A stretch of DNA of 64,000 bases from Ferrovibrio sp964218355. GTDB lineage: Bacteria > Pseudomonadota > Alphaproteobacteria > Ferrovibrionales > Ferrovibrionaceae. Position numbers and translations under genes: made by a program. This document shows positions 7,919-15,991 of this stretch, one piece after another (position 1 is the stretch's first letter; each line of letters opens with the position of its first letter). The DNA lies in contig NZ_CAXPMC010000003.1 of NCBI RefSeq assembly GCF_964218355.1, positions 62,001 to 126,000 on the forward strand, written 5' to 3'. A model generated the notes under the pieces. That model saw only the letters and a list, made by a program, of their open reading frames with translations. It made no database searches and was not told the DNA's origin.

Positions 7919-9817
7919 TTACGTGGCGAAGCTTCGTGTTGCGTAGTCTAGCAGAATTTCGCTCGCGTCGGCGGCAGAATGCCGTGTCGTGTCGATGACG
8001 AGCCGGGCTGCCTGCGGTGCCTCATAAGGCGCCGAAATGCCGGTAAACGCGGCAAGCTCACCAGACCTTGCGCGCCTATACAAGCCCTTGGGGTCGCGGC
8101 TTTCGCAGACCGCAAGATCGGCATGTACGTAAATCTCGTGAAAATCGACACCAATGATCTGCTGCGCTGCCGCCCGCTGGGCAGCAAGTGGTGATATTGC
8201 CGAGACGATCACAATCAGGCCGGTGTCGGCCATCAGCCGGGCCACCTCTGCCAGCCGGCGGACATTCTCGGTGCGGTCGTTCTCGGTAAAACCGAGATCC
8301 CGGTTCAGCCCGTGCCGCAGGTTGTCGCCATCCAGCACCGCGACCTGGCGGCCCTGTGCAAACAAGGCCCGCTGGGTTGCCATCGCCAGCGTCGATTTGC
8401 CGGCACCGGACAGGCCGGTCAGCCACAGCACACCGCCGCGATGGCCGTTCAGTCGCGCGCGGTCGGCTGCGGTCACGCTGGAATCGACAGCGACGATATC
8501 GTGAGCGATGCGGTCGGCCGCCTCGATCACGAGGCCGCCGGCAATCTGCGGTCCGCGGATCAGAACGCCGCGGCCGGTTCGGGCCTGTATGTCGTGCAGA
8601 TCCAGAGCGACCGGCCGGCGGGTGCGCAATACCACCTGGGCGACGCCGTTGCGCTCGACCTGCGTATGGTCGGTGGCGACGTCTAGATTTTCGACATCCA
8701 GTGTCTCGGTGATGGCCTCCACTTCGGCCTCGCGCTCTGCGGTGCCGATCTTCAGGGTCACGCGGTCGCCACGTTTCAAGGGCTCGCGATCCAGCCAGAA
8801 CAGACGTGCGGTGATGCGGTTGGCATCGCGCGGGCGGTGGTCCGGGTTGCTGGCCAGGGCCCCGCGTTCGACGAAAACCTCCTCGTCCAGGGTGAAGGCG
8901 ACGCTCTCGCCGGCAAGGGCCTCATCGCGTTGCACAGGGACTGCCCCGTCACCGCGCCAGGATTCCAGGCTTGCCACTGTCGCTTCGCGGCCCAGAGGTG
9001 CAAAGCGCAGACGGTCGCCGACCTTCAGCCGGCCGCTCTCAATACGGCCGACCACGATGCGGCGGTCGTCGAAACGGTAGAGGTCCTGCACCGGCAGGCG
9101 CAGGGGCTGGTCGACCGGCAGAGCGCGGGGGGCAAAGGCGTCCAGCGCACCGAGCAGGGTCGGACCCCGGTACCAGGCGGTGGCCGGGCTGTGTACGGCA
9201 ATATTGTCGCCGGCGCGGGCCGAAACCGGCACCAGCGCCGACACCTCGATGCCGATATCGGCAAGATAGCCGCGCACGGACTCGGCCACCGCCGCGAAGC
9301 GGGCCTCGTCATGGCCGATCAGGTCGATCTTGTTGATGGCGACGGCGACCTGCCGGATGCCGAGCAGATGCAGAAGATAGGCATGGCGGCGGGTCTGCTC
9401 GGCCAGGCCCTGCGCGGCATCGACCACCAGAATGGCGGCATCGGCCTGGGCCGCGCCGGTCACCATGTTCTTGAGGAATTCCTTGTGGCCCGGTGCGTCG
9501 ATGATCACGTAGCGGCGCTGTGCGGTCGTGAACCATATCTGGGTGGTGTCCACCGTGATGCCCTGGTCGCGCTCGACCTGCAGGGCATCCAGCAGGAATG
9601 ACCATTCGAATTCCAGTCCGCGTTTCGCGGAGACGGCCTTCAGTTGCTCAAGCTTGCCGTCGGGCAGCGAATCCGTGTCATGCAGAAGGCGACCGACCAG
9701 GGTCGATTTGCCATGATCGACATGGCCGACGATGACGATGGGAAAGGCGCGCCCCTTCTGGCTGCCGGCGCGGGTCAGTACGGCCTTGGGGTGAATGGCA
9801 AGGTCAACGACGCTCAT
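7919..9817 (-). CDS. cysNC: Bifunctional sulfate adenylyltransferase subunit 1 / adenylylsulfate kinase
   Basis: The product couples GTP hydrolysis to ATP sulfurylase (CysN part) and phosphorylates APS to PAPS (CysC part). The N-terminal GTPase has GHVDHGKSTLVGRL near residue 31, DAPGHKEF and AINKIDL. Two beta-barrel domains follow, then the kinase P-loop GLSGAGKSTLA near residue 460 and DGDNLRHGLNRDLGF. The start at 9817 (MSVVDLAIHPK) is preferred because AAGGA lies 8 bases upstream. An in-frame ATG at 9826 sits immediately after that ribosome site. It starts right after cysD and is part of the minus-strand cys operon. Confidence 0.95.
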   Translation of the reverse strand: MSVVDLAIHPKAVLTRAGSQKGRAFPIVIVGHVDHGKSTLVGRLLHDTDSLPDGKLEQLKAVSAKRGLEFEWSFLLDALQVERDQGITVDTTQIWFTTAQRRYVIIDAPGHKEFLKNMVTGAAQADAAILVVDAAQGLAEQTRRHAYLLHLLGIRQVAVAINKIDLIGHDEARFAAVAESVRGYLADIGIEVSALVPVSARAGDNIAVHSPATAWYRGPTLLGALDAFAPRALPVDQPLRLPVQDLYRFDDRRIVVGRIESGRLKVGDRLRFAPLGREATVASLESWRGDGAVPVQRDEALAGESVAFTLDEEVFVERGALASNPDHRPRDANRITARLFWLDREPLKRGDRVTLKIGTAEREAEVEAITETLDVENLDVATDHTQVERNGVAQVVLRTRRPVALDLHDIQARTGRGVLIRGPQIAGGLVIEAADRIAHDIVAVDSSVTAADRARLNGHRGGVLWLTGLSGAGKSTLAMATQRALFAQGRQVAVLDGDNLRHGLNRDLGFTENDRTENVRRLAEVARLMADTGLIVIVSAISPLAAQRAAAQQIIGVDFHEIYVHADLAVCESRDPKGLYRRARSGELAAFTGISAPYEAPQAARLVIDTTRHSAADASEILLDYATRSFAT

Positions 9818-9828
9818 GGTCTGCATCC

Positions 9829-10629
9829 TTACATATAGCCGGCAACGCGCAGACGCTCGAACGCGTCCTCGGAATCGTGGTCCATGGCGCGGCCGGCGCG
9901 TTCCGGCTCGCGGGTGATCTCCAGTTCGCCGATGATCTCCTCGATATTGGCGGCGCGGCTGTCGATCGGGAAGGTGATGCCGATTTCGCCCAGCGAGCGG
10001 AAGCGCTTGCCATCGTCATTGGCGAAATACAGCGGCACGACCGGAATGCTCTCGCGCTGGATGTAGCGCCAGATGTCGATCTCGGTCCAGTGCAGCAGCG
10101 GATGGATGCGCATATGTACGCCGGGCGGCAGGTCGGCAGCGAAATGATCCCACAGCTCCGGCGGCTGGTCGCGGAAATCCCAGGCGCCGTCGTCGCCGCG
10201 CGGACTGAACACGCGCTCCTTGGCGCGGGTGGCCTGCTCATCGCGGCGGATGCCGGCGATCACGCCCTTCAGGCTGTACTGCGAGATCGCTTCCTTCAGC
10301 CCCAGCGTCTTGCGGGCGGCGATGCGCGAATTGTGCGGCAGGCCCGGATCGGTCGCCTCCAGCGGCGGGCAGGCATCCTTGATCAGGTCGAGACCCCACT
10401 CACCGGCATAGCGGTCGCGGAAGGCATAGGTCTCGGGGAATTCCAGCCCGGTATCGAGATGCATCACCGGAAAGGGAACCCGGCCGAGGAAGGCCTTCTT
10501 GGCCAGCCAGATCATCACGTTCGAATCCTTGCCCAGAGACCACAGCATGGCCAGCGGGCGGATGCGGCTGTATGCCTCGCGAAGGATATAGATGCTCTGG
10601 GCTTCCAGCGCGTCGAGATCGTCATGCAT
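9829..10629 (-). CDS. cysD: Sulfate adenylyltransferase subunit 2
   Basis: The 266-residue protein is the catalytic, adenylating subunit of ATP sulfurylase, which makes APS from sulfate and ATP with CysN. The N-type ATP pyrophosphatase motif appears as SLGKDSNVMIWLAKKAF near residues 31-47. MHLDTGLEFPET, GIRRDEQATRAKERVFSPRG and RIHPLLHWTEIDIWRYI are family-typical. It lies between cysH (9-base gap) and cysNC, and its stop overlaps the cysNC ribosome site, which suggests translational coupling. Confidence 0.96.
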   Translation of the reverse strand: MHDDLDALEAQSIYILREAYSRIRPLAMLWSLGKDSNVMIWLAKKAFLGRVPFPVMHLDTGLEFPETYAFRDRYAGEWGLDLIKDACPPLEATDPGLPHNSRIAARKTLGLKEAISQYSLKGVIAGIRRDEQATRAKERVFSPRGDDGAWDFRDQPPELWDHFAADLPPGVHMRIHPLLHWTEIDIWRYIQRESIPVVPLYFANDDGKRFRSLGEIGITFPIDSRAANIEEIIGELEITREPERAGRAMDHDSEDAFERLRVAGYM

Positions 10630-10638
10630 GATGGAAAA

Positions 10639-11382
10639 TCACTCGTCCAGGGTTCTTGTCTGAGAAGGCAGCGGCGAAACGTGGATGCCGCATTCGGTCT
10701 TGTCCTGGCCGCGCCAGCGGCCGGCACGGGCATCCTCGCCGGCAGCCACCGGCTGCGTGCAGGGTGCGCAGCCGATCGAAGGATATCCCTTGGCAACCAG
10801 CGGATGGTGCGGCAGGTCATGGATGCGGAAATAGTCTGCGGTCTCCTGCGGGCCCCACGTGGCCAGCGGGTTGAATTTCAGCCGCGCGCCGTCCACCTCG
10901 ACCAGCGGGATGGCACTGCGGGTGGCGGACTGGAAGCGCTTGCGGCCGTTGATCGAGGCGGCGAAGCCTTTCAGGCCGCGCTCCAGCGGCTCAACCTTGC
11001 GGATGCGGCAGCAGGCATCGGCATCACGGAACCACAGCGTGCCGGCTTCATCATTGGCAGCCAGCACCTTCTGGTCCGGCCGCAGGATGCGCAGGTCGGC
11101 CAGCCGCAGCTGCGCCGCAATCTCGTCGCGATACGCCAGCGTTTCGTCGAACAGCTTGCCGGTATCGAGGAACAGCACCGGTGTGCTGCGGTCGATCCCG
11201 GCCACCATGTGCAGCAGAACCGCTGCTTCGGCACCAAAGGACGAGACCAGGGCGATCTGGCCGGGGAACAGGTCGCGGATGGCAATCTCCAGGATCTGCT
11301 GCGGCGAGCGACCCTGCAGGCGCGCATCAAGCGCTGCTGCATATTCGTCGAGATCGAGCGGAGCGAGGGCGAGCGCACTCAT
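10639..11382 (-). CDS. cysH: Assimilatory adenylylsulfate (APS) reductase
   Basis: The 247-residue CysH-family protein makes sulfite, with thioredoxin as the usual reductant. It carries the adjacent pair Cys124-Cys125 (DACCRIRKVEPL), the pair Cys205 and Cys208 (GCAPC), and the catalytic ECGIH with Cys231. The CC plus CXXC set binds a 4Fe-4S cluster and is the established mark of enzymes that reduce APS directly; enterobacterial PAPS reductases keep only the ECGLH cysteine. The start overlaps the stop of the DUF934 gene by 4 bases. A PAPS-making kinase is encoded two genes downstream. Confidence 0.93.
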   Translation of the reverse strand: MSALALAPLDLDEYAAALDARLQGRSPQQILEIAIRDLFPGQIALVSSFGAEAAVLLHMVAGIDRSTPVLFLDTGKLFDETLAYRDEIAAQLRLADLRILRPDQKVLAANDEAGTLWFRDADACCRIRKVEPLERGLKGFAASINGRKRFQSATRSAIPLVEVDGARLKFNPLATWGPQETADYFRIHDLPHHPLVAKGYPSIGCAPCTQPVAAGEDARAGRWRGQDKTECGIHVSPLPSQTRTLDE

Positions 11383-11894
11383 TCGGCGGCCTCCGGTTTG
11401 CGCAGTTTCTGCAGGCGCAGCTGCAATGCCGTCGGACGGCCATCGGCTGCCGGCTGGTAGACGGCGCTGAAATCGCCCAGTGCTCCGGCAAGTGCTGCCG
11501 CGGCATCCGGATGGGCAAGTTCGAAGGCATCGAAACCGCTGCGATGCATGTGCCAGAGCTGGTCGCGCAGTATGTTGCCGGTGGCGCGCAGCTCGCCCTG
11601 ATAGCCGAAGCGCTCACGCAGCAGGCGCGCCTGGCTGTAGGCGCGGCCGTCGGAGAATTTTGGAAATTCCAGTACGATCAGGCCGAAACGGCCGGCTTCG
11701 GGGCCGAAATCGAGGATATCCACCGTGTTGGGCAGGCGGATGCCGAGCGGTGCATTGCGGGTTTCCAGCGCCGCCCGTTCCGTCAGCCAGCGGGCATGGG
11801 AGATCAGCACCGGCCCGTCGGCGGGCAGTGCTGCGTCATCGGCTGCGGAGGTCCAGCGGTCCTCGGAGACAGTGCCGTTCTTAAGCAGCGGCAT
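11379..11894 (-). CDS. DUF934 protein of the sulfite reductase operon
   Basis: The protein is 171 residues from the start MPLLKNGTVSEDRW. That ATG lies 14 bases inside the end of cysI; a longer frame would add 43 residues entirely inside cysI. Family features are GIRLPNTVDILDFGPEAGRFGLIVLEFPKFSDGRAYSQARLLRERFGYQGELRATGN in the middle, split here only for description, and RSGFDAFEL. DUF934 proteins are nearly always beside cysI/cysH in proteobacteria, but their role is unproven; electron delivery or assembly of sulfite reductase has been suggested. It overlaps cysH by 4 bases, so expression is probably coupled. Confidence 0.88.
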   Translation of the reverse strand: MPLLKNGTVSEDRWTSAADDAALPADGPVLISHARWLTERAALETRNAPLGIRLPNTVDILDFGPEAGRFGLIVLEFPKFSDGRAYSQARLLRERFGYQGELRATGNILRDQLWHMHRSGFDAFELAHPDAAAALAGALGDFSAVYQPAADGRPTALQLRLQKLRKPEAAE

Positions 11895-13542
11895 AGACGG
11901 CCTCCTTGAACGGCGCGAGGCCGACGCGGCGGTAGGTGTCGAGAAACCGTTCTTCACTGCTGCTGCGCAGGCGCAGATAGGTTTCCACCAGCGTATCGAT
12001 GGCATCAACCGCCTGGTCGGCATTCAGTGCCGGGCCAAGAATGTCACCGAGTGTCGCGTTCTCGTCGGCTGAGCCGCCGAGAGTCAGCTGGTAGAATTCC
12101 TCCCCCGCCTTGTCGACGCCGAGGATGCCGATATGGCCCACATGGTGGTGGCCGCAGGCATTGATGCAGCCCGAGATCTTGATCTTCAGCTCGCCGATAT
12201 CATGTGCACGCTCCCAGTTGCGGAAGCGCAGGGCGATCTGCTGGGCGATCGGGATCGAACGGGCATTGGCCAGGGCGCAGTAATCGAGGCCGGGGCAGGC
12301 GATGATGTCAGATGCCAGCCCTGCATTGGGGGTGGCGAGATCGTAGGCCTTCAGTGCCTTGTGAACGGCCGGCAGGTCGGCCTGCCTGATATGGGGCAGC
12401 ACGAGATTCTGCTCGTGCGTCACCCGGATCTCGCCAAAGCTGTAGCGGTCGGCGATATCGGCCACCGCGGCCATCTGCTCGGCCGAGGCATCGCCCGGCG
12501 GCGCGCCTTCCTTCTTCAGAGATACGGTGACGATGCTGTAGCCAGGCTGCTTGTGCTTCGCCGTGTTGCGTCGTGCCCACAGGCCGAATTCGAAATCGCG
12601 GCGGAAGGCCTCGGCATAGGCCGGTGCGATGCCGGCCGGCAGGGCCTCGAAGGGCGGCGGTGCGAAATGCGCCGCAATCTGGTCGATCGCTTCCCGCGGC
12701 AGCCTGAGGGCGCCGTCGCGGCTGGCCAGCCATTCGGCCTCGACCTTTTCGCGCATCGCCTCGATGCCGATCTCGTGGACCAGTATCTTGATCCGTGCCT
12801 TGTAGAGATTGTCGCGCCGGCCGAACTGGTTGTAGACGCGCAGGATGGCTTCGAGATAGCTCAGCAGGTGCTGCTTGGGCAGGAAGTCGCGGATCGTCTT
12901 GCCGATGAAGGGCGTGCGGCCCAGCCCGCCGCCAACGATGACCTCGAAGCCGGTTTCGCCGGCGGCGTTGCGATGCATGCGCAGACCGATATCGTGCACC
13001 CGCACGGCGGCGCGGTCGTTGGGGGAGCCTGTCACCGCAATCTTGAACTTGCGCGGCAGGAAGCTGAATTCCGGATGGAAGGTCGACCATTGCCGGATGA
13101 TCTCGCACCAGACGCGCGGATCCTCGATTTCGTCATGGGCGGCGCCGGCGAACTGGTCGGTGGTGGTGTTGCGGATGGTGTTGCCGCTGGTCTGGATCGC
13201 GTGCATCTGCACCTTGGCCAGATCGGCCAGCGCATCGGCGGATTCCTCCAGTTTGATCCAGTTGAACTGCAGGTTCTGCCGGGTGGTGAAATGCCCCCAG
13301 CCGCGGTCATATCTGCAGGCGATCTGCGACAGGGCGCGCAGCTGGCGGGACGACAGCACGCCATAGGGAATGGCGATGCGCAGCATATAGGCATGCAGCT
13401 GCAGATACAGGCCGTTCTGCAGGCGCAGCGGCTTGAACTCGTCCTCGCTCAGTGCACCGGACAGGCGCCGGGCCACCTGGCCACGGAATTGGGCGACGCG
13501 TTCGTCCACCAGGGTCTGGTCGATGTCGTCATACTGGTACAT
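11881..13542 (-). CDS. cysI: Assimilatory sulfite (nitrite/sulfite) reductase, hemoprotein subunit
   Basis: The 553-residue protein has two ferredoxin-like repeats and a siroheme/4Fe-4S site. The cluster ligands are Cys416 and Cys422 (CPGLDYC) and Cys459 and Cys463 (CINAC, followed by GHHHVGHIG). GWGHFTTRQNLQFNWI near residues 81-96 is the siroheme-binding TRQ region. The enzyme reduces sulfite to sulfide with six electrons. The operon's sulfate context favours sulfite over nitrite. No CysJ flavoprotein or ferredoxin is encoded nearby, so the electron donor is unknown. It overlaps the DUF934 gene by 14 bases. Confidence 0.95.
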   Translation of the reverse strand: MYQYDDIDQTLVDERVAQFRGQVARRLSGALSEDEFKPLRLQNGLYLQLHAYMLRIAIPYGVLSSRQLRALSQIACRYDRGWGHFTTRQNLQFNWIKLEESADALADLAKVQMHAIQTSGNTIRNTTTDQFAGAAHDEIEDPRVWCEIIRQWSTFHPEFSFLPRKFKIAVTGSPNDRAAVRVHDIGLRMHRNAAGETGFEVIVGGGLGRTPFIGKTIRDFLPKQHLLSYLEAILRVYNQFGRRDNLYKARIKILVHEIGIEAMREKVEAEWLASRDGALRLPREAIDQIAAHFAPPPFEALPAGIAPAYAEAFRRDFEFGLWARRNTAKHKQPGYSIVTVSLKKEGAPPGDASAEQMAAVADIADRYSFGEIRVTHEQNLVLPHIRQADLPAVHKALKAYDLATPNAGLASDIIACPGLDYCALANARSIPIAQQIALRFRNWERAHDIGELKIKISGCINACGHHHVGHIGILGVDKAGEEFYQLTLGGSADENATLGDILGPALNADQAVDAIDTLVETYLRLRSSSEERFLDTYRRVGLAPFKEAVYAAA

Positions 13543-13561
13543 GGGGCGGTCTTTCCCGGAT

Positions 13562-13870
13562 TCAGGCGGCGGGGGTGTTTTCGATGGTCGGGCCTGCTGC
13601 GCGGATACGCTCGCGGAACTGCACCGGCAGCGGCGGTGTCATGCTGTCGTCCACCGGGATCAGGTAAGGCGCGACGATCACGTTCATCTTTGCCTGCGCG
13701 GCGGCCTCAGCCAGCAGGGCGGCGCCGGCCTCGGCATTGGGGACTACCGAGGCTTCGGCAATATGCCGGCTCCAGCCGGCGGCGCGGGTCAGGTAGACGA
13801 CGTCGCCACTTTTCAGGTCGTTGGCGGTAACCACCTGGGGCTGGCTGTCGAGTTTCGGGGCTTTTGCCAT
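13562..13870 (-). CDS. DUF2849 protein of the sulfite reductase operon
   Basis: The 102-residue protein (TANDLKSGDVVYLTRAAGW at residues 15-33, then a helix rich in Ala with AEAGAALLAEAAAQ, then NVIVAPYLIPVD) belongs to DUF2849, a short alphaproteobacterial family found between cysG and cysI. It has no cysteine, so it is not itself an iron-sulfur electron carrier. The repeated gene order suggests a role in sulfite reductase assembly or regulation, which is inference only. It sits 11 bases after cysG and 19 bases before cysI. Confidence 0.88.
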   Translation of the reverse strand: MAKAPKLDSQPQVVTANDLKSGDVVYLTRAAGWSRHIAEASVVPNAEAGAALLAEAAAQAKMNVIVAPYLIPVDDSMTPPLPVQFRERIRAAGPTIENTPAA

Positions 13871-13881
13871 GCGATCCTTCC

Positions 13882-15270
13882 TTACGCGCGCCGCCGCAGC
13901 GGCAGGGCGGCGTTGTCGGCCTTCGCTTTCCCCGCCACCGTGCCGATCACCAGCAGCACCGGGCCGTCTCCGTGTCGTGTGGCAAGCGTGGGCAGATCGT
14001 CGAGGTGGCCGGCGCTGACGCGCTGGTCGGGCCGGGTGCCGTTCTCGATCAGGGCCACCGGCAGCGACGGGGCGATACCGGCTTCCAGCAGCCGCTCGCG
14101 GATTGTGTGGGCCTGGGCGAGGCCCATATAGACGACCACGGTTTCACCAGCACGCACCCGCTCCGTCCAGGCAAGCTGGGGTTCGCCGGCCCTGAGCTGG
14201 CCGCTGACCAGGGCGACACCGTGGCTGAGATCGCGATGGGTCAGCGGAATGCCGGCCGCCGCCGCGCAGCCCAGCGCCGCAGTGATGCCCGGGATCACCT
14301 GCACGGCTATGCCGCGGGCCTCAAGATAGTCCGCTTCCTCGCCACCGCGGCCGAACACGAGGGGATCGCCGGCCTTCAGCCGCACGACGCGGCGGCCCAG
14401 AGCCGCCTGTGCGGCCATCAGCGTGTTGATGTCATCCTGGCTCATGTGGTGATGACCGCGGCGCTTGCCGACGGCGATGCGCTCGGCATCGCGGCGGGCC
14501 AGGTCCAGCACTGCCGGGGCGACCAGGTCGTCGACCAGGATCACGTCGGCATCCTGCAGGGCGCGATGGGCGGCAATGGTCAGCAGATCGGGATCGCCGG
14601 GGCCGGCGCCGACCAGCTGCACCAGCCCGGTATTCTCCGGCTGCGGTGCGTTCAGTTCGGTCAGCAGGGCGCTGCGGGCACCGGCATGATCGCCGGCCAG
14701 CGCCTTCGCGGCGACGCTGCCATCGAAGACGCGGGTCCAGAAGCGCTTGCGCGTGGCCGGATCGGGCAGGATACGCGCCACCGTCGCCCGCGCCTCGCTG
14801 GCCAGTGCCGCGAGGTCGCCGAGCCGCGCCGGCAGCAGGCATTCGATCTGCGCGCGGATACGGCCCAGCAGCAGTGGCGCCGCGCCGTTCGATGCGATGC
14901 CGATGGTGATGTCGCCACGTTCGACAATGGCGGGAACAAGAAAATCCGAAAGCTCGGCACGGTCGACCACGTTGACCAGCAGGCCGCGGGCATGAGCCGC
15001 GGCGGCCACGGCCTCGTCGAGGGGACCGCCGGCCGCGCTGACCACCAGGCGCATGCCATCGAGCCGGGAGGGGGAGAAGGGCTCTGGAAGATGGACAAGC
15101 TGCCCGGTGGCCGCGAGGCCGGCGATTTCTGGAACGGGGGCCGCGGCTAGAACGGTGACGGCTGCGCCCGCCTTCAGCAGCAGGCGAATCTTGCGGGCGG
15201 CATTTTCGCCACCGCCGACCACGAGGACAGGGCGGTCGCGCAGGATCAGGAAGCTGGGAAAGGTCTGCAT
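13882..15270 (-). CDS. cysG: Siroheme synthase (dehydrogenase/ferrochelatase and uroporphyrinogen methyltransferase)
   Basis: The protein is about 462 residues. The N-terminal Rossmann domain (RDRPVLVVGGGENAARKIRLL near residues 10-30) oxidises and metallates precorrin-2. The C-terminal domain starts LVGAGPGDPDLLTIAA near residue 215 and has GDPLVFGRGGEEADYL, the S-adenosylmethionine-dependent methyltransferase. It supplies siroheme to CysI encoded downstream. The start MQTFPSFLIL was chosen over one 10 codons earlier because GAGAAG lies upstream and homologues begin here. It is the first gene of the eight-gene minus-strand cys operon. Confidence 0.95.
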   Translation of the reverse strand: MQTFPSFLILRDRPVLVVGGGENAARKIRLLLKAGAAVTVLAAAPVPEIAGLAATGQLVHLPEPFSPSRLDGMRLVVSAAGGPLDEAVAAAAHARGLLVNVVDRAELSDFLVPAIVERGDITIGIASNGAAPLLLGRIRAQIECLLPARLGDLAALASEARATVARILPDPATRKRFWTRVFDGSVAAKALAGDHAGARSALLTELNAPQPENTGLVQLVGAGPGDPDLLTIAAHRALQDADVILVDDLVAPAVLDLARRDAERIAVGKRRGHHHMSQDDINTLMAAQAALGRRVVRLKAGDPLVFGRGGEEADYLEARGIAVQVIPGITAALGCAAAAGIPLTHRDLSHGVALVSGQLRAGEPQLAWTERVRAGETVVVYMGLAQAHTIRERLLEAGIAPSLPVALIENGTRPDQRVSAGHLDDLPTLATRHGDGPVLLVIGTVAGKAKADNAALPLRRRA

Positions 15271-15315
15271 GGCAGGGCTTCTCGCCGGGTTGGGACACAC
15301 CGTCTGTGCGGGGCC

Positions 15316-15343
15316 ATATTTAACAGCCAGAATGAATAGTCAA
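15316..15343 (-). promoter_or_regulatory. Candidate sigma-70 promoter of the cys operon
   Basis: On the minus strand TTGACT (15343-15338) is followed after 16 bases by AAATAT (15321-15316), ahead of cysG. The -35 is strong and the -10 weak (3 of 6), so an activator may be needed. The site is called by eye. Confidence 0.45.
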
Positions 15344-15420
15344 CATATTTATACGATTGTTTGTGATATAATAACTTAAATAACTATAACTAAATGTATT
15401 AATTGGATGTGGTGGTTATT
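15330..15420. promoter_or_regulatory. AT-rich control island with three ATAACT repeats
   Basis: This stretch is far richer in A and T than all its neighbours. It holds three direct ATAACT copies beginning at 15371, 15380 and 15386. It lies between the cys operon and the divergent small membrane protein gene and could hold activator sites for either one. No known protein motif is assigned. Confidence 0.45.
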
Positions 15421-15495
15421 ACCTGCTGCGTAATTGCTAACCCTATGTTTCTGCTGAACCCTCCCTTCATCACCAACCGATGGAGGAGTACCGTC

Positions 15496-15930
15496 ATGAC
15501 CACAGATCGTACCTTGCGCCTGCTGCTGCGTGCCGATGGGGTATTTTGCATCCTGCTCGCTTTGCCCTGCCTGCTGGCTTCCGCCTGGCTCGCCGGGTTC
15601 CTGCTGCCCGGGCTGGCCACCGTGCTGACGGTGCCGACCGATCTCGCGCTGTTCGAACTCGGCATGGTGCTGGCCGGCTATGGCGCCCTGATGCTGATGC
15701 TGTCCATGCAGGGCGGTGTCAGCCCCGGCTTCGTTGCCGTTACCGCTGCGGCGGACGCTGCCTGGGTGTTCGGCACCATTCTGCTGCTGGCCTTGGCGGC
15801 ACCGGTATTCAGTGGCTGGGGCATCGTTGCACTGGCGGTGGTGGCTGCGGATACCGGCCTGCTGGGCGTGCTGAAGGCGCGCAGCCTGCGTGGCGTGTGG
15901 CAGGCGGAAGCCGGGGCGGCCCATGTCTGA
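15496..15930 (+). CDS. Small four-helix membrane protein, function unknown
   Basis: The 144-residue protein is almost wholly hydrophobic, with about four predicted membrane segments (for example VFCILLALPCLLASAWLAGF and AWVFGTILLLALAAPVF). The start MTTDRTLRLLLRADG has GGAGGAG 6 bases upstream, much better than an ATG 31 codons earlier inside the AT-rich island. I recognise no catalytic motif. The XRE regulator downstream can start inside its last codons (ATG at 15923), so the two probably form one operon, divergent from cysG. Confidence 0.75.
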   Translation: MTTDRTLRLLLRADGVFCILLALPCLLASAWLAGFLLPGLATVLTVPTDLALFELGMVLAGYGALMLMLSMQGGVSPGFVAVTAAADAAWVFGTILLLALAAPVFSGWGIVALAVVAADTGLLGVLKARSLRGVWQAEAGAAHV

Positions 15931-15991
15931 CAGCCATCTGCGGCTGGACCGGATCTCCCTGCCGCGCGACGATGCGGCAGGGAGATTCGTC

